Of a DNA stretch of 34,573 nucleotides, positions 16,643 to 24,841 are shown piece by piece. A program made the translations under genes and the position numbers. Source of the stretch: Actinomyces sp. (lineage in GTDB: Bacteria > Actinomycetota > Actinomycetes > Actinomycetales > Actinomycetaceae); NCBI GenBank assembly GCA_018375675.1, contig JAHACW010000021.1, positions 1 to 34,573 of the forward strand. Direction: 5' to 3'. Under the pieces are notes generated by a model, which was not told where the DNA came from, searched no databases, and saw nothing but the letters and a program-made list of their open reading frames with translations. The stretch's first letter is position 1. Each line of letters opens with the position of its first letter.

Positions 16643-16698
16643 GCGGGTGACAGGCTGGCAAGAGTTTGATGAAAACGGTTGAAAAGCCAGTCACCCGC
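16643..16698 (+). terminator. Possible terminator after adnB
   Basis: GCGGGTGAC (16643-16651) plus TGGC (16656-16659) pair with GCCA plus GTCACCCGC (16686-16698), with a 4-nt bulge and a 26-nt loop. It starts 23 bp after the adnB stop. The long loop makes it a less usual terminator; a structured leader element for the next operon is the alternative. Confidence 0.4.
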
Positions 16699-16764
16699 GT
16701 CGTTATAGACCTTCACAGGAGAGTCGGACTTAATCGCCGGGTGTGATGAATTTTAAAATGTGGC

Positions 16765-16794
16765 TTGTGTGTCCTGTTCAGGGAATGGTACAGT
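16765..16794 (+). promoter_or_regulatory. Candidate promoter of the sugar ABC operon
   Basis: TTGTGT (16765-16770) and TACAGT (16789-16794) are spaced by 18 bp in an otherwise AT-richer stretch, about 120 bp before the binding-protein start. It would leave a leader of roughly 110 nt containing the palindrome at 16833-16842. Confidence 0.4.
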
Positions 16795-16832
16795 TGTCCT
16801 GTCAATTTCAATGACGAGAGACGGCACACACG

Positions 16833-16842
16833 GGAACGTTCC
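16833..16842. promoter_or_regulatory. Palindrome GGAACGTTCC, possible LacI-type operator
   Basis: A perfect 10-bp palindrome with the central CG step typical of LacI-family operators lies downstream of the candidate promoter and 71 bp before the binding-protein start. It is short enough to occur by chance; its position supports a role. Confidence 0.35.
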
Positions 16843-16912
16843 TACCCACGCGCTACAGAGAGGCAGTGCGCCCCCTGGAACCCCAGTGCCCCTGACAAGG
16901 AAGGAACGCAGC

Positions 16913-18163
16913 GTGCGCCCCACTATCTCCAAGTTCCTCGCACTCGGTGCAACCGCCTCGGCCTTCGCCCTGCTGGCAGGAGCGTGCGGTTCCGGAAGCA
17001 CCGCGACCAACGGATCTGGCGCCGACCAGGTCCACCAGATGTACACCTGGGTCTCCACGGACAACGACCGTGCCCAGTGGCAGTCCTTCGTTGATGCAGC
17101 CAAGGAGAAGGATCCCAACTTCACCCTGACCTTCGACGGACCGGCTTTCAATGACTACTGGACCAAGGTCAAGACCCGCATGGTCGCCTCGGACGCGCCC
17201 TGCATCCTCACCACGCAGGCCGCTCGCGCGCAGGAGCTGTCCGGCCTGCTTGAGCCTCTCGACTCCTACATGGAAGCTGCCGGTATCAAGGCCTCCGACT
17301 ACAATGCTGCGATGATGCAGGGCATGACGGTGGACGGACATGTTTTGGCCCTGCCCTACGACGCCGAGCCGGACGTCCTGTACTACAACCGTGAGATGTT
17401 CGAGAAGGCCGGCCTGGAAGCCCCCACGACCTCCTACACGACCGAGCAGTTCCTCAAGGACGCCAAGGCTCTGACTGGTGACGGCAAGTACGGTGTCGCC
17501 GTCAAGCCGCTCCTCCTGGGGAACGCTCCCGGCGACTTCGGCATCGCGTTTGGCGGCCAGGTCTCCAAGGATGGCAAGAACACCCTGACGGATCCCAAGT
17601 TCGTCGAGGGCGTCCAGTTCGCCTTCGACCTGGTCCACAAGGAGCAGGTCGCGGTTGCCCCGAACGCCGCCGACAACGACGGCCCGGCTCAGACCGCCTT
17701 CACCTCGGGCACCGCCGCGATGATCGTGGATGGCCCGTGGATGTACGGCTCCTTCGAGAAGGAGCTGGGCGATAAGCTCGGTGTCGCCGTCATCCCGACC
17801 CCCACCGGCCAGCCTCGTGCGGTCATCCAGGGCTCCGGCTTCGGCATCTCGAAGTCCTGCCCGGACAAGCAGGCTGCGTTCAACGTCCTCAAGGAGCTCG
17901 TGACCCCCGAGGTCATCGGCACCGTTGCTGACAAGCAGGGTACCGTTCCCTCCGTCGAGTCCGCGATGGACAAGTGGGCGGCCAACAAGCCCGAGGATAG
18001 CGCCGAGGCCGTGCGCGTCCTCCTCGAGAACGGCACCCCGCTGGTGACGACTACGACGTGGAACCAGATCAACACGTCCTTCCAGCAGTACTCGCCTGAG
18101 GGCTTCCGCGGCACCAAGACCGCTCAGGACATCCTCACCGATCTGCAGAACTCCGCTGGCTGA
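16913..18163 (+). CDS. Sugar ABC transporter substrate-binding lipoprotein
   Basis: The 416-residue protein has a signal peptide with a basic start, a hydrophobic stretch (FLALGATASAFALLAGA) and a lipobox-like LAGAC whose Cys would be lipidated, anchoring it outside the membrane. The mature part is a family-1 solute-binding fold: MYTWVSTDNDRAQWQSFVDA, LYYNREMFEKAGLEAPTTS, AFTSGTAAMIVDGPWMYGSF and GSGFGISKSCPDKQAAFNVL. GTG at 16913 is taken as the start because AAGGAAGGA precedes it and the signal peptide begins there; a 51-residue upstream extension is unlikely. The linked fucosidase suggests a fucosylated oligosaccharide as ligand, but that is inference. A terminator hairpin separates it from the permeases. 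Confidence 0.9.
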   Translation: MRPTISKFLALGATASAFALLAGACGSGSTATNGSGADQVHQMYTWVSTDNDRAQWQSFVDAAKEKDPNFTLTFDGPAFNDYWTKVKTRMVASDAPCILTTQAARAQELSGLLEPLDSYMEAAGIKASDYNAAMMQGMTVDGHVLALPYDAEPDVLYYNREMFEKAGLEAPTTSYTTEQFLKDAKALTGDGKYGVAVKPLLLGNAPGDFGIAFGGQVSKDGKNTLTDPKFVEGVQFAFDLVHKEQVAVAPNAADNDGPAQTAFTSGTAAMIVDGPWMYGSFEKELGDKLGVAVIPTPTGQPRAVIQGSGFGISKSCPDKQAAFNVLKELVTPEVIGTVADKQGTVPSVESAMDKWAANKPEDSAEAVRVLLENGTPLVTTTTWNQINTSFQQYSPEGFRGTKTAQDILTDLQNSAG

Positions 18164-18178
18164 TCCCAGCTCACCATG

Positions 18179-18214
18179 AACGAGGCCGGGGACCGCTCGG
18201 TTCCCTGGCCTCGT
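18179..18214 (+). terminator. Hairpin between binding-protein and permease genes
   Basis: AACGAGGCC..GGGA pairs with TTCCC.GGCCTCGTT, followed by TTTCG. It lies 16 bp after the binding-protein stop. It probably lets the binding protein be made in excess by partial termination. The same sequence family occurs at 9611-9665. Confidence 0.7.
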
Positions 18215-18230
18215 TTCGTGGGTTTCTTCC

Positions 18231-18244
18231 CGTTAGCGCTAACG
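18231..18244. promoter_or_regulatory. Palindrome CGTTAGCGCTAACG, LacI-family operator
   Basis: A perfect 14-bp palindrome centred on GCGC, of the form TTAGCGCTAA that many actinobacterial LacI-family sugar regulators bind. It sits after the terminator and 58 bp before the first permease start, so the permease-fucosidase genes may have their own regulated promoter. No lacI gene is adjacent. Confidence 0.65.
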
Positions 18245-18301
18245 GTGGCGTGAGCGGGACTGTGGAACCCACTGATACTTGACGAAAGGTGTGCATAGCT
18301 C

Positions 18302-19285
18302 ATGAGCGTTGACACTGTGAAACCCGGCCGCGAGGCGTCCTCGGGCGCGGCGGGCGCGGGGGAGGCGAAGGCCTCCAAGCGCGGCAAAGACTCCGCGAGC
18401 GCTGAGGGTCGCCGGGGCGATGGCCTGCGCGCCCTCGTCTACCTGTCGCCCGGAATGACGGGCTTCCTTCTCTTTATTGTCCTGCCCCTGATCGCGTCCC
18501 TCGTGATCTCCTTCTTCGACTGGTCGATCTTCGGAGGCGGCCGCTTCATCGGAGTCGAAAACTACCGGCGCATGCTGAGCGGCGAGGACCCGGCGTTCTG
18601 GACGGTCATGCGCAACACCGTCGTGTTCGCCGCCTGCTACACGGCGCTGAACCTGGTGATTTCAATCGGCTTGAGCTACTGGCTCCAGCGCGTGCCGGAA
18701 TGGCTCAGCCGCGTCCTGCGGGTCATCTTCTTCATCCCGGTCGTCACCCCGATGGTCGGTAACGCTTTGATCTGGAGGCTCCTGCTCTCCGACAACGGCG
18801 TGGTCAACTCGGCTCTGGCCGTCTTCGGGATCGAGCACATCCCGTTCCTGAATAAGCCCGCTCTGGCGATGGGGTCGCTGCTCATGATGAGCCTGTGGCA
18901 GGGCCTGGGCTACAATATCGTCGTTCTCACGGCAGGCCTCAACGGCCTGAACTCCTCGGTGCTCGAGGCCGCGACGATCGACGGTTGCAACGGAGTCCAG
19001 CGCTTCTTCAAGGTCGTCTTCCCGATGATTTCGCCGACCGTCTTCTTCTGCACGGTCATGACGATCATCGGTGCTTTCAAGGTCTTCGCTCAGCCCTACT
19101 TCCTGACCCTGGGCGGCCCGGGCGAGGCGACCAACACGATCGTGCTGGCTCTGTACCGCAACGGTTTCTCTTTCGACAAGCTCGGCTATGCGTCCGCGAT
19201 GGCGTGGGTGCTCTTCGTGATCGTCATGACGGTGACGGCACTGCAGTTCGCTGGCCAGAAGAAGTGGGTGAATTACGATGCATAA
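18302..19285 (+). CDS. Sugar ABC transporter permease, MalF type
   Basis: The 327-residue inner-membrane protein has a 40-residue charged cytoplasmic N-terminus, then six or so transmembrane helices beginning at GMTGFLLFIVLPLIASLVIS. The EAA loop that contacts the ATPase reads EAATIDGCNGVQRFFKVVFP at about residues 222-241. The final segment (GEATNTIVLALYRNGFSFDKLGYASAMAW) is typical of MalF/UgpA-type permeases. The start at 18302 is preceded by GAAAGG. It overlaps the next permease by 8 bp. No ATPase gene is in the operon; a shared MsiK-type ATPase elsewhere is usual in actinobacteria. Confidence 0.93.
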   Translation: MSVDTVKPGREASSGAAGAGEAKASKRGKDSASAEGRRGDGLRALVYLSPGMTGFLLFIVLPLIASLVISFFDWSIFGGGRFIGVENYRRMLSGEDPAFWTVMRNTVVFAACYTALNLVISIGLSYWLQRVPEWLSRVLRVIFFIPVVTPMVGNALIWRLLLSDNGVVNSALAVFGIEHIPFLNKPALAMGSLLMMSLWQGLGYNIVVLTAGLNGLNSSVLEAATIDGCNGVQRFFKVVFPMISPTVFFCTVMTIIGAFKVFAQPYFLTLGGPGEATNTIVLALYRNGFSFDKLGYASAMAWVLFVIVMTVTALQFAGQKKWVNYDA

Positions 19286-20102
19286 CAAGAAGCGTCTTTC
19301 CACGATCATTTCGGTGGTCCTGCTCGGGATCATCGCGGTCGGTTTCCTCTTCCCCTTCGTGTGGATGGTCGCGACCTCCCTGAAGCCCACGACCGAGGTC
19401 TTCAGCCTGAGCCCGACGGGCAGCCGGATCGCATGGGACAACTATCCGTCGGCTCTGAACTCGATTCCCTTCGGCCGAGTCGTCCTCAACTCGTTTATCG
19501 TGTCGCTGGCAGGCGCGGCCCTCGTAGTCGTCGTGTCGGTGCTGTCCGCCTACGCGTTCGCTCGCCTGCGCTTCAAGGGCCGCGACCAGCTGTTCATGGT
19601 GTTCCTGGGCACGCTCGTCCTACCCCAGGAAGTCCTCGTGATCCCGCTGTACATCGGCATGCAGCGCATGGGCCTGGTGAACTCCTACTTTGCCCTCATC
19701 GTGCCCTTCGCCTTCGGCGCTTTCGGCGCGTTCCTGATTCGTCAGTTCCTCATGTCCCTGCCCCTCGAGTTCGAGGAGGCGGCTCGCATTGACGGCTGCA
19801 GCGACTGGCAGATCCTGACGAAGATTCTGCTGCCCCTGCTCAAGGCTCCGATCACGGTGGTTGGCGTGTTCGCGTTCATCGACTACTGGTCCGCGTTCCT
19901 GTGGCCCCTCATCGTGGTCAACGATTCGTCGCTGGCGACGATCCCTCTGGGCCTGCAGATGTTCTCGGGTGAGCGCGGCACCGACTGGGGCCCGCTGATG
20001 GCCGCGGTGACGATGACGACGATCCCGTCGATCCTGCTGGTCATGTTCCTGCAGAAGCAGCTGGAAAAGGGCGTCACCCTGGGCGCTTTCGGAGGACGCT
20101 GA
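19278..20102 (+). CDS. Sugar ABC transporter permease, MalG type
   Basis: The 274-residue partner permease has six predicted helices, the first in TIISVVLLGIIAVGFLFPFV followed by WMVATSLKPTTEVF. The EAA loop reads EAARIDGCSDWQILTKILLP at about residues 166-185. The C-terminus (LQKQLEKGVTLGAFGGR) is the conserved MalG-type ending. Its start codon lies inside the end of the previous gene (8-bp overlap), which implies translational coupling. The fucosidase gene starts 5 bp after its stop. Confidence 0.93.
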   Translation: MHNKKRLSTIISVVLLGIIAVGFLFPFVWMVATSLKPTTEVFSLSPTGSRIAWDNYPSALNSIPFGRVVLNSFIVSLAGAALVVVVSVLSAYAFARLRFKGRDQLFMVFLGTLVLPQEVLVIPLYIGMQRMGLVNSYFALIVPFAFGAFGAFLIRQFLMSLPLEFEEAARIDGCSDWQILTKILLPLLKAPITVVGVFAFIDYWSAFLWPLIVVNDSSLATIPLGLQMFSGERGTDWGPLMAAVTMTTIPSILLVMFLQKQLEKGVTLGAFGGR

Positions 20103-20107
20103 CGACC

Positions 20108-21487
20108 ATGAGCGAAACGATGAGCGATACCGAGCGCTGGAGTGCGCTGTCCCGCCCGACCCCGCAGTGGTTCGAGGATGCCCCGCTGGGTATCTTCGTC
20201 CACTGGGGCCCCTACTCGGTCCCCGCGTGGGCCGAGGACCACGGCGAGCTGGGCGTCGAGGAGGACTGGGAGGCCTGGTTCACCCACAATTCCTACGCCG
20301 AGTGGTACTTCAACACGATCCGCATCCCGGGTTCCCCGGCGGCGCTGCGCCACAAGGACCTGTACGGGTCGGCCTCGTACGATGCGTTCCTGGACGCGTG
20401 GGACCCCGACGCGTGGGATCCGGCCGAATGGATGCGCCTCTTCCACCGTGCCGGTGCCGGCTACGCGGTGCTCACGACCAAGCACCACGACGGCGTGACC
20501 CTGTGGGATGCCCCGGAGACGGGCACGCGCAACACCGTGCGCCGAGGCCCGCGCACCGACCTCGTGGCCGGCTTCGCGGATGCCGCGCGCGACGAGGGCC
20601 TGCGGGTTGGCCTGTACTACTCGGGCGGCCTGGACTGGCACTACCGCCCCCACCGCCCGATCCTCTCCGAGGACGACTGCAAAGACCTGTGCCGCCCGAA
20701 GGACGCGGACTACGCGCGCTACTGCTTCGTGCATGTGCGCGACCTGATCGACCGCTACCAGCCCGACGTCATCTGGAACGACATCGAGTGGCCGGACGAG
20801 GGTAAGAACTTCGGCCCCTACGGCCTGGGCACGCTCTTTGAGTACTTCTATGCGACGCGCCCCGAGGGCGTGACGAACGACCGCTACGGCGGCGTCCACG
20901 CGGACTACCTGACCAGCGAGTACCAGCACATGGGCGACTCGGAGACGAGTGGCAAGCCGTGGGAGAACTGTCGAGGTGTCGGCCTGTCGTTTGGCTACAA
21001 CCGTGCCGAGGGCGAGCACCAGTACCTCAGCGGCGCGGCCGCCGTTCGCCACCTGGTGGACGTGGTCTCGCGCGGCGGTCGCCTCCTGCTCAACGTGGGT
21101 CCGAAGGCCGACGGCACGATCCCGCGCGAGCAGCGCGAGTGCCTCGAGGGCCTGGGTGCCTGGAACGACCTGTACGGATCGGAGCTGCGCGGCGTGCGTG
21201 CGCTGTCGGCCAAGGACCTCGAGGCTGTCACCGCGCAGTCTTCGCAGGACGAGGCCTGGGTTCGCCTTCTTGTTCACGAGGACCACGTCGCCGTGGTGGC
21301 GGATGCGTCCGTCACGCAGGTGTCGGGTCTGCCGAGTGGATTCGACTACTCGCGTTCCGCGATCCTCACGCCGGGCGCGGCGTGCGCCGGGGATGGGCAG
21401 AGCCTGACCCTGCAGGCGGGGCAGCAGCCTCCGAGCGATGCTCGCGGGGAGGCACTTCCCCTGGTCATCACAGCCCCTCGAGTGTGA
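20108..21487 (+). CDS. Alpha-L-fucosidase, GH29, cytoplasmic
   Basis: The 459-residue enzyme removes alpha-linked L-fucose from oligosaccharides. Family marks: PQWFEDAPLGIFVHWGPYSVPAW near the N-terminus, YAVLTTKHHDGVTLWDAP (about 119-136), GLYYSGGLDWHY, and PDVIWNDIEWP with Asp225 as the candidate nucleophile, then LLLNVGPKADGTIP. There is no signal peptide, so it acts inside the cell on substrate imported by the ABC transporter just upstream. This fits human milk or mucin-type fucosyl-oligosaccharides. GH29 also contains enzymes with different linkage preference, which cannot be judged here. No fucose catabolic genes are in the window. Confidence 0.92.
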   Translation: MSETMSDTERWSALSRPTPQWFEDAPLGIFVHWGPYSVPAWAEDHGELGVEEDWEAWFTHNSYAEWYFNTIRIPGSPAALRHKDLYGSASYDAFLDAWDPDAWDPAEWMRLFHRAGAGYAVLTTKHHDGVTLWDAPETGTRNTVRRGPRTDLVAGFADAARDEGLRVGLYYSGGLDWHYRPHRPILSEDDCKDLCRPKDADYARYCFVHVRDLIDRYQPDVIWNDIEWPDEGKNFGPYGLGTLFEYFYATRPEGVTNDRYGGVHADYLTSEYQHMGDSETSGKPWENCRGVGLSFGYNRAEGEHQYLSGAAAVRHLVDVVSRGGRLLLNVGPKADGTIPREQRECLEGLGAWNDLYGSELRGVRALSAKDLEAVTAQSSQDEAWVRLLVHEDHVAVVADASVTQVSGLPSGFDYSRSAILTPGAACAGDGQSLTLQAGQQPPSDARGEALPLVITAPRV

Positions 21488-21494
21488 GACGAGG

Positions 21495-21531
21495 TTGTCG
21501 GTGTGGGCATTGCCCGCGCCGACAATTTTTT
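21495..21531 (+). terminator. Terminator of the fucosidase operon
   Basis: TTGTCGG (21495-21501) pairs with CCGACAA (21519-21525), with an inner GGGC/GCCC stem, and is followed by six T residues. It is a classical intrinsic terminator 8 bp after the stop codon. Confidence 0.9.
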
Positions 21532-21597
21532 ATGGGAGGAGTGGCATGGTCGCTGCGTGAGGACGCCCCCGTGAACGTCGTCAGCGTTGGTAGATCC

Positions 21598-21623
21598 GTA
21601 CGTGCCTTTCTCGTAGCACGTAC
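21598..21623. repeat. Inverted repeat GTACGTGC / GCACGTAC
   Basis: Perfect 8-bp arms at 21598-21605 and 21616-21623 flank a 10-nt loop, between the fucosidase terminator and the iolE terminator. It may be part of the transcript-end structure of either gene; no other role is evident. Confidence 0.4.
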
Positions 21624-21632
21624 AGCGACAGA

Positions 21633-21663
21633 GGGGTGGAAGCGAACGAGTCGCTTCCACCCC
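21633..21663 (-). terminator. Terminator of iolE
   Basis: A perfect 13-bp stem GGGGTGGAAGCGA/TCGCTTCCACCCC with a 5-nt loop lies 43 bp beyond the iolE stop on the minus strand. Confidence 0.75.
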
Positions 21664-21705
21664 CGGGTGATTCGCGCGGGAAGTTGAGGAACCGCGCGAA
21701 GCTGC

Positions 21706-22632
21706 TCACTGACCCAGCAGCGTGCCCAACACGTAGTCACGCGCGATGTGCGCGTACTCGAGCGGAGGTGCGATCTTCGGATCCTGCTCGGCCTCAACCA
21801 GGATCCAGCCCTTGTAGCCGTGCTCAACGAGGAAGGCGTAGGGCTCGGTGAAATCGATGGTGCCGTCGCCGGGAACCGTGAACATGCCGGCGAGGAAGGA
21901 GTCGAGGAAGGAGCGCTTGGCCGCTCGGGACTCTTCCATCTTGGCGGGGCGCACGTCCTTGAAGTGCACGTGCTTGATGCGGTCGATCGCGCCGCGCAGG
22001 AGACCCATGACATCGCCATCGCCCACGAACGCGTGGCCCGTGTCGAAGAGCAGGGAGACCTTGTCTGGATCGGTCAGCTCGAGCAGGCGCAGCGTCTCGT
22101 CCTTGGTCTGGACGACGGTGCCCAGGTGGTGGTGGTAGACCAGGTCAAGGCCGTACTCGTGGGCGATCTCGCCGAGCTTGTTCAGGCCCTCGGCCAGGAC
22201 CGGCCACTCCTCGTCCTTGAGGACGGGCTTGTTCTCGAAGATGCAGATGTCGCGGATGCCCTGCACCGATCCGGTTTGCTCGGAGACGACGACGCGGGTG
22301 GCGCCCAGGAACTGCAGGTACTCGCAGGTGGCCCGGAAGTCGGGTTCGACGGCGTCGACGCCGTCGCGGACGATGAAGCTGGAGAACCACTGGGCGACGA
22401 TCTTCAGGCCCGCGGCGTCGGCCTTTTCCTTCGTCTCTTCCTTCGAGGGGTACCAGCCGGCGACCTCGGTGCCAGCGAAGCCGGCCTCGGCCAGGTCGTC
22501 GAACATGACGTCGATGGTGTTCCATTCGCCAACCTCGGGAATGTCGTCGTTACGCCATGCGATGGGGTGCATGCCCCAGGTGATGCCATTGGGGTCGTTG
22601 ATCGCGGTTGCGGGATCGTAGACGTGAGTCAT
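21706..22632 (-). CDS. iolE: myo-Inosose-2 dehydratase (IolE type)
   Basis: The 308-residue TIM-barrel protein (xylose-isomerase-like fold) should dehydrate 2-keto-myo-inositol to 3D-trihydroxycyclohexane-1,2-dione, the second step of inositol breakdown. Marks: ITWGMHPIAWRNDDIPEVGE near the N-terminus, GFAGTEVAGWYP, GLDLVYHHHLGTVVQT, LLFDTGHAFVGDGD, HVHFKDVRP and WILVEAEQDPKI. These include the His, Glu and Asp residues that bind the metal in this fold. The open frame extends 18 codons upstream, but the ATG at 22632 has AGGAGAG just upstream and fits the family start. An iol operator palindrome lies at 22705-22720 in its promoter region. Confidence 0.9.
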   Translation of the reverse strand: MTHVYDPATAINDPNGITWGMHPIAWRNDDIPEVGEWNTIDVMFDDLAEAGFAGTEVAGWYPSKEETKEKADAAGLKIVAQWFSSFIVRDGVDAVEPDFRATCEYLQFLGATRVVVSEQTGSVQGIRDICIFENKPVLKDEEWPVLAEGLNKLGEIAHEYGLDLVYHHHLGTVVQTKDETLRLLELTDPDKVSLLFDTGHAFVGDGDVMGLLRGAIDRIKHVHFKDVRPAKMEESRAAKRSFLDSFLAGMFTVPGDGTIDFTEPYAFLVEHGYKGWILVEAEQDPKIAPPLEYAHIARDYVLGTLLGQ

Positions 22633-22704
22633 TGCAGCTCTCCTATGAGTCGCGGTGTTGCATTGGCCAGTGTGCCGTGGCAGCAATTCTAGCAGACAAT
22701 GGAT

Positions 22705-22720
22705 GTTTGTCCAGACAAAC
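22705..22720. promoter_or_regulatory. iol operator upstream of iolE
   Basis: GTTTGTCCAGACAAAC has perfect 6-bp arms around CCAG and lies 73 bp before the iolE start, in the gap after the MFS gene. It is the most symmetric member of the TTTGT-N4-ACAAA set. Confidence 0.75.
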
Positions 22721-22768
22721 TAAGGGTAAAGGGGAGGGCGGGGCGCCGCAGCGCCCCCGCCCCATCGA

Positions 22769-24427
22769 TCAGGAGAAGCGTTCCTCCATCTCCTTCTCGA
22801 TCTCTTCCAGCGACTTGCCCGAGGTCTCGGGCATGATGCGGTAGAGGACGATGGCGACCACGAGGTTGATGATGCCGTAGACGGTGTAGGTGAGGCCACC
22901 GCCCAGGCCCTCGATCATGACCGGGAAGGTCCAGCCTACGATCGCGTTGACAACCCACAGGCAGAAGATGGCGGTGCCGTTCATGACGCCACGGACGTTG
23001 TTCGGGAAGATCTCACCCATCATGGTCCATACGATCGTGCCGTTCGAGGACTGAACGATCAGCATAAACACGGCCATGAGGCCGAGGATGACGTAGGCAG
23101 CCCACGCCGGGGGCGTCTGCTGCGCGTTCATGTAGGGGGCGATCGTGAACTGGAAGACCGCGGCGATCGCGAGAAGGCAGATGCCCACGCCGATGACGTC
23201 GGCGATGAGGATCTGGCGCCGACGGAACTTCAGAATCAGCCGGATGCCGAGGGCGGCACCAATCACGGACATGACTCCGTTAGCAACCTGGGCGACAATC
23301 GCGGAGGAGGTGTCCATGCCCGCGTACTGCAGAACCTTGGGAGCGTAGTACATGACCGTGTTGACACCCGTCAGCTGGTTGGTCGTACCCAGGAAGATGC
23401 CGACGATCATGAGCTTGCGCAGCCAGGGGGTGCGCCACACGTGGCCGAAGCCCTTGTGCTCGCTGGAGGTCTCGGCCTGGTGGACAGACACGATGTCCTG
23501 TAGCTCGTCCACGATGGGGCCGTCGACGGCCTCGTTGCGCACGCGCTTAAGGGCACCGATCGCCTCGTAGAGACGGTCCTTGGTCACGTACCAGCGCGAT
23601 GACTCGGGCATCAGGCGGATGCCGATCCACAGGGCGATGGCGGGGATGGAGCACAGGATGATCATGTAGCGCCACGTGTCACCGTTACCCGCGGTGACGG
23701 TGAGCTGCGCGAGGAACTCGTGGTATTCGGCGGTGCCCAGAGTACCGCCGCGGGAGGCCTGCATGAGGGTCAGTGTGTCGAAGTTGATCGTCTTGCCGAT
23801 GTACTCGGCGGGGAGCAGACCGGAGGGGTCAGCGGTGACGGTCAGCTCGGGGCCGCCGCGCAGCGTGGCGATGAGCGCGTTGATCGAGAAGGCCAGGAGC
23901 TGACCGGTGACGATCATGAGCTGGTCGACGGCGACGACGGCGCCGCGGATGCGCTTGGGGGCGGTCTCAGCGAGGTAGACCGGAACCGTGGCGGAGGCAC
24001 CGCCAACGGCGAAGCCGAGGATCGCACGGAAGATGTACATCACCCACACGTTGGGGGAGAGCGCGTTGCCGACGGCACCGAAGAAGAACAGGATCGCCAG
24101 GAGCGTGATGTTGTGGCGACGGCCCCAGCGGTCGGACATGATGCCGCCGAACAGGGCGCCGAATGCTGCGCCGAGGAGGAGAACGCCGGAGATGCCGCCC
24201 TCTTCCAGCGCGGTCAGGCCGAGGCCGTGAGCGCCAAACGGCATGTACATGTAGGGCAGTGCGCCGGAGATAACGCCCGTGTCGTAACCGAAGAGCAGGG
24301 AGCCGAGGGTAGCGACGGCGGCGATGGCGAAAACGCCGCGGCGGGGCCCGGAGGCGGGCGTCTTCTCAACTGCGTCATGCAGCTGAGCAGGCGTCACCGT
24401 CGCGAGCGACAGGTTCTTGCTGGACAT
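22769..24427 (-). CDS. MFS sugar porter, probable inositol transporter
   Basis: The 552-residue protein has twelve predicted helices. Sugar-porter family marks are present: GSLLFGYDTGVISGALPYM (43-61), DRWGRR (99-104) between helices 2 and 3, GGASATVPVYLAETAPKRIRG after helix 4, PESSRWY in the central loop, NQLTGVNTVMYYAPKVLQYAG at helix 7 and PETSGKSLEEIEKEMEE at the C-terminus. The position inside the inositol cluster, with iolE next downstream, points to proton-coupled inositol uptake (IolT type), which is inference from context. The extracellular or intracellular loop between helices 5 and 6 is longer than usual (about residues 190-245). A weak iol operator match lies just upstream. Confidence 0.88.
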   Translation of the reverse strand: MSSKNLSLATVTPAQLHDAVEKTPASGPRRGVFAIAAVATLGSLLFGYDTGVISGALPYMYMPFGAHGLGLTALEEGGISGVLLLGAAFGALFGGIMSDRWGRRHNITLLAILFFFGAVGNALSPNVWVMYIFRAILGFAVGGASATVPVYLAETAPKRIRGAVVAVDQLMIVTGQLLAFSINALIATLRGGPELTVTADPSGLLPAEYIGKTINFDTLTLMQASRGGTLGTAEYHEFLAQLTVTAGNGDTWRYMIILCSIPAIALWIGIRLMPESSRWYVTKDRLYEAIGALKRVRNEAVDGPIVDELQDIVSVHQAETSSEHKGFGHVWRTPWLRKLMIVGIFLGTTNQLTGVNTVMYYAPKVLQYAGMDTSSAIVAQVANGVMSVIGAALGIRLILKFRRRQILIADVIGVGICLLAIAAVFQFTIAPYMNAQQTPPAWAAYVILGLMAVFMLIVQSSNGTIVWTMMGEIFPNNVRGVMNGTAIFCLWVVNAIVGWTFPVMIEGLGGGLTYTVYGIINLVVAIVLYRIMPETSGKSLEEIEKEMEERFS

Positions 24428-24443
24428 GGATTTCCCTAACTAC

Positions 24444-24457
24444 GTTGTTGGAACAGA
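24444..24457. promoter_or_regulatory. Weak iol operator match upstream of the MFS gene
   Basis: GTTGT-TGGA-ACAGA keeps eight of the ten arm bases of TTTGT-N4-ACAAA and lies 17 bp before the MFS start codon. The match is imperfect and is supported mainly by position. Confidence 0.35.
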
Positions 24458-24519
24458 ATAATCATTGATCGAAGGTAGTGGGAGCCGAGACGCGGGGGAC
24501 AGGGCAGCAATGACGCCCA

Positions 24520-24841
24520 TAGGCTTTTCGATCCAGAAAGGCTTACCGGCCTCGATTGCAGCCAGAGCGATCTCGTGGTGCAAGAAGTTGGGGAGGCGAT
24601 GGAGACCGCGTCAACCTCGGGATCCGTGAGCAGGTCACGGTAGTCTTCGTACACGCGATCAAACCCGAGGATGTCGAGGGCATCTTCGCGTGCGTGGGGG
24701 GAAGGGTCAGTGGCCGCGACGAGGCGGGGTGTGATCAAGGTCGGGGAAATGCTTCGTGACGTTGGCGTAGGCGCGCGAGTGAAGTCGGCCCGTCCAACCC
24801 AAAGAGATGACACCGATGCCGAGAGGCGGCCGTTGTGGCAT
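24520..24841 (-). pseudogene. Truncated, frameshifted Gfo/Idh/MocA oxidoreductase remnant
   Basis: Reading the minus strand from ATG at 24841, the N-terminus of an NAD(P)-dependent sugar or inositol oxidoreductase is visible: MPQRPPLGIGVISLGWTGRL, then HSRAYANVTKHFPDLD. The frame must change near 24735 to continue as TPRLVAATDPSPHAREDAL, LGFDRVYEDYRDLLTDPEVD and AVSIASP. It must change again near 24585 to give NFLHHEIALAAIEAGKPFW then IEKPMG. After about 105 residues the similarity stops, where a complete protein has 330-400. It is therefore dead: two frameshifts plus a 3' deletion. It was probably a second inositol-type dehydrogenase of this cluster. Confidence 0.75.
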
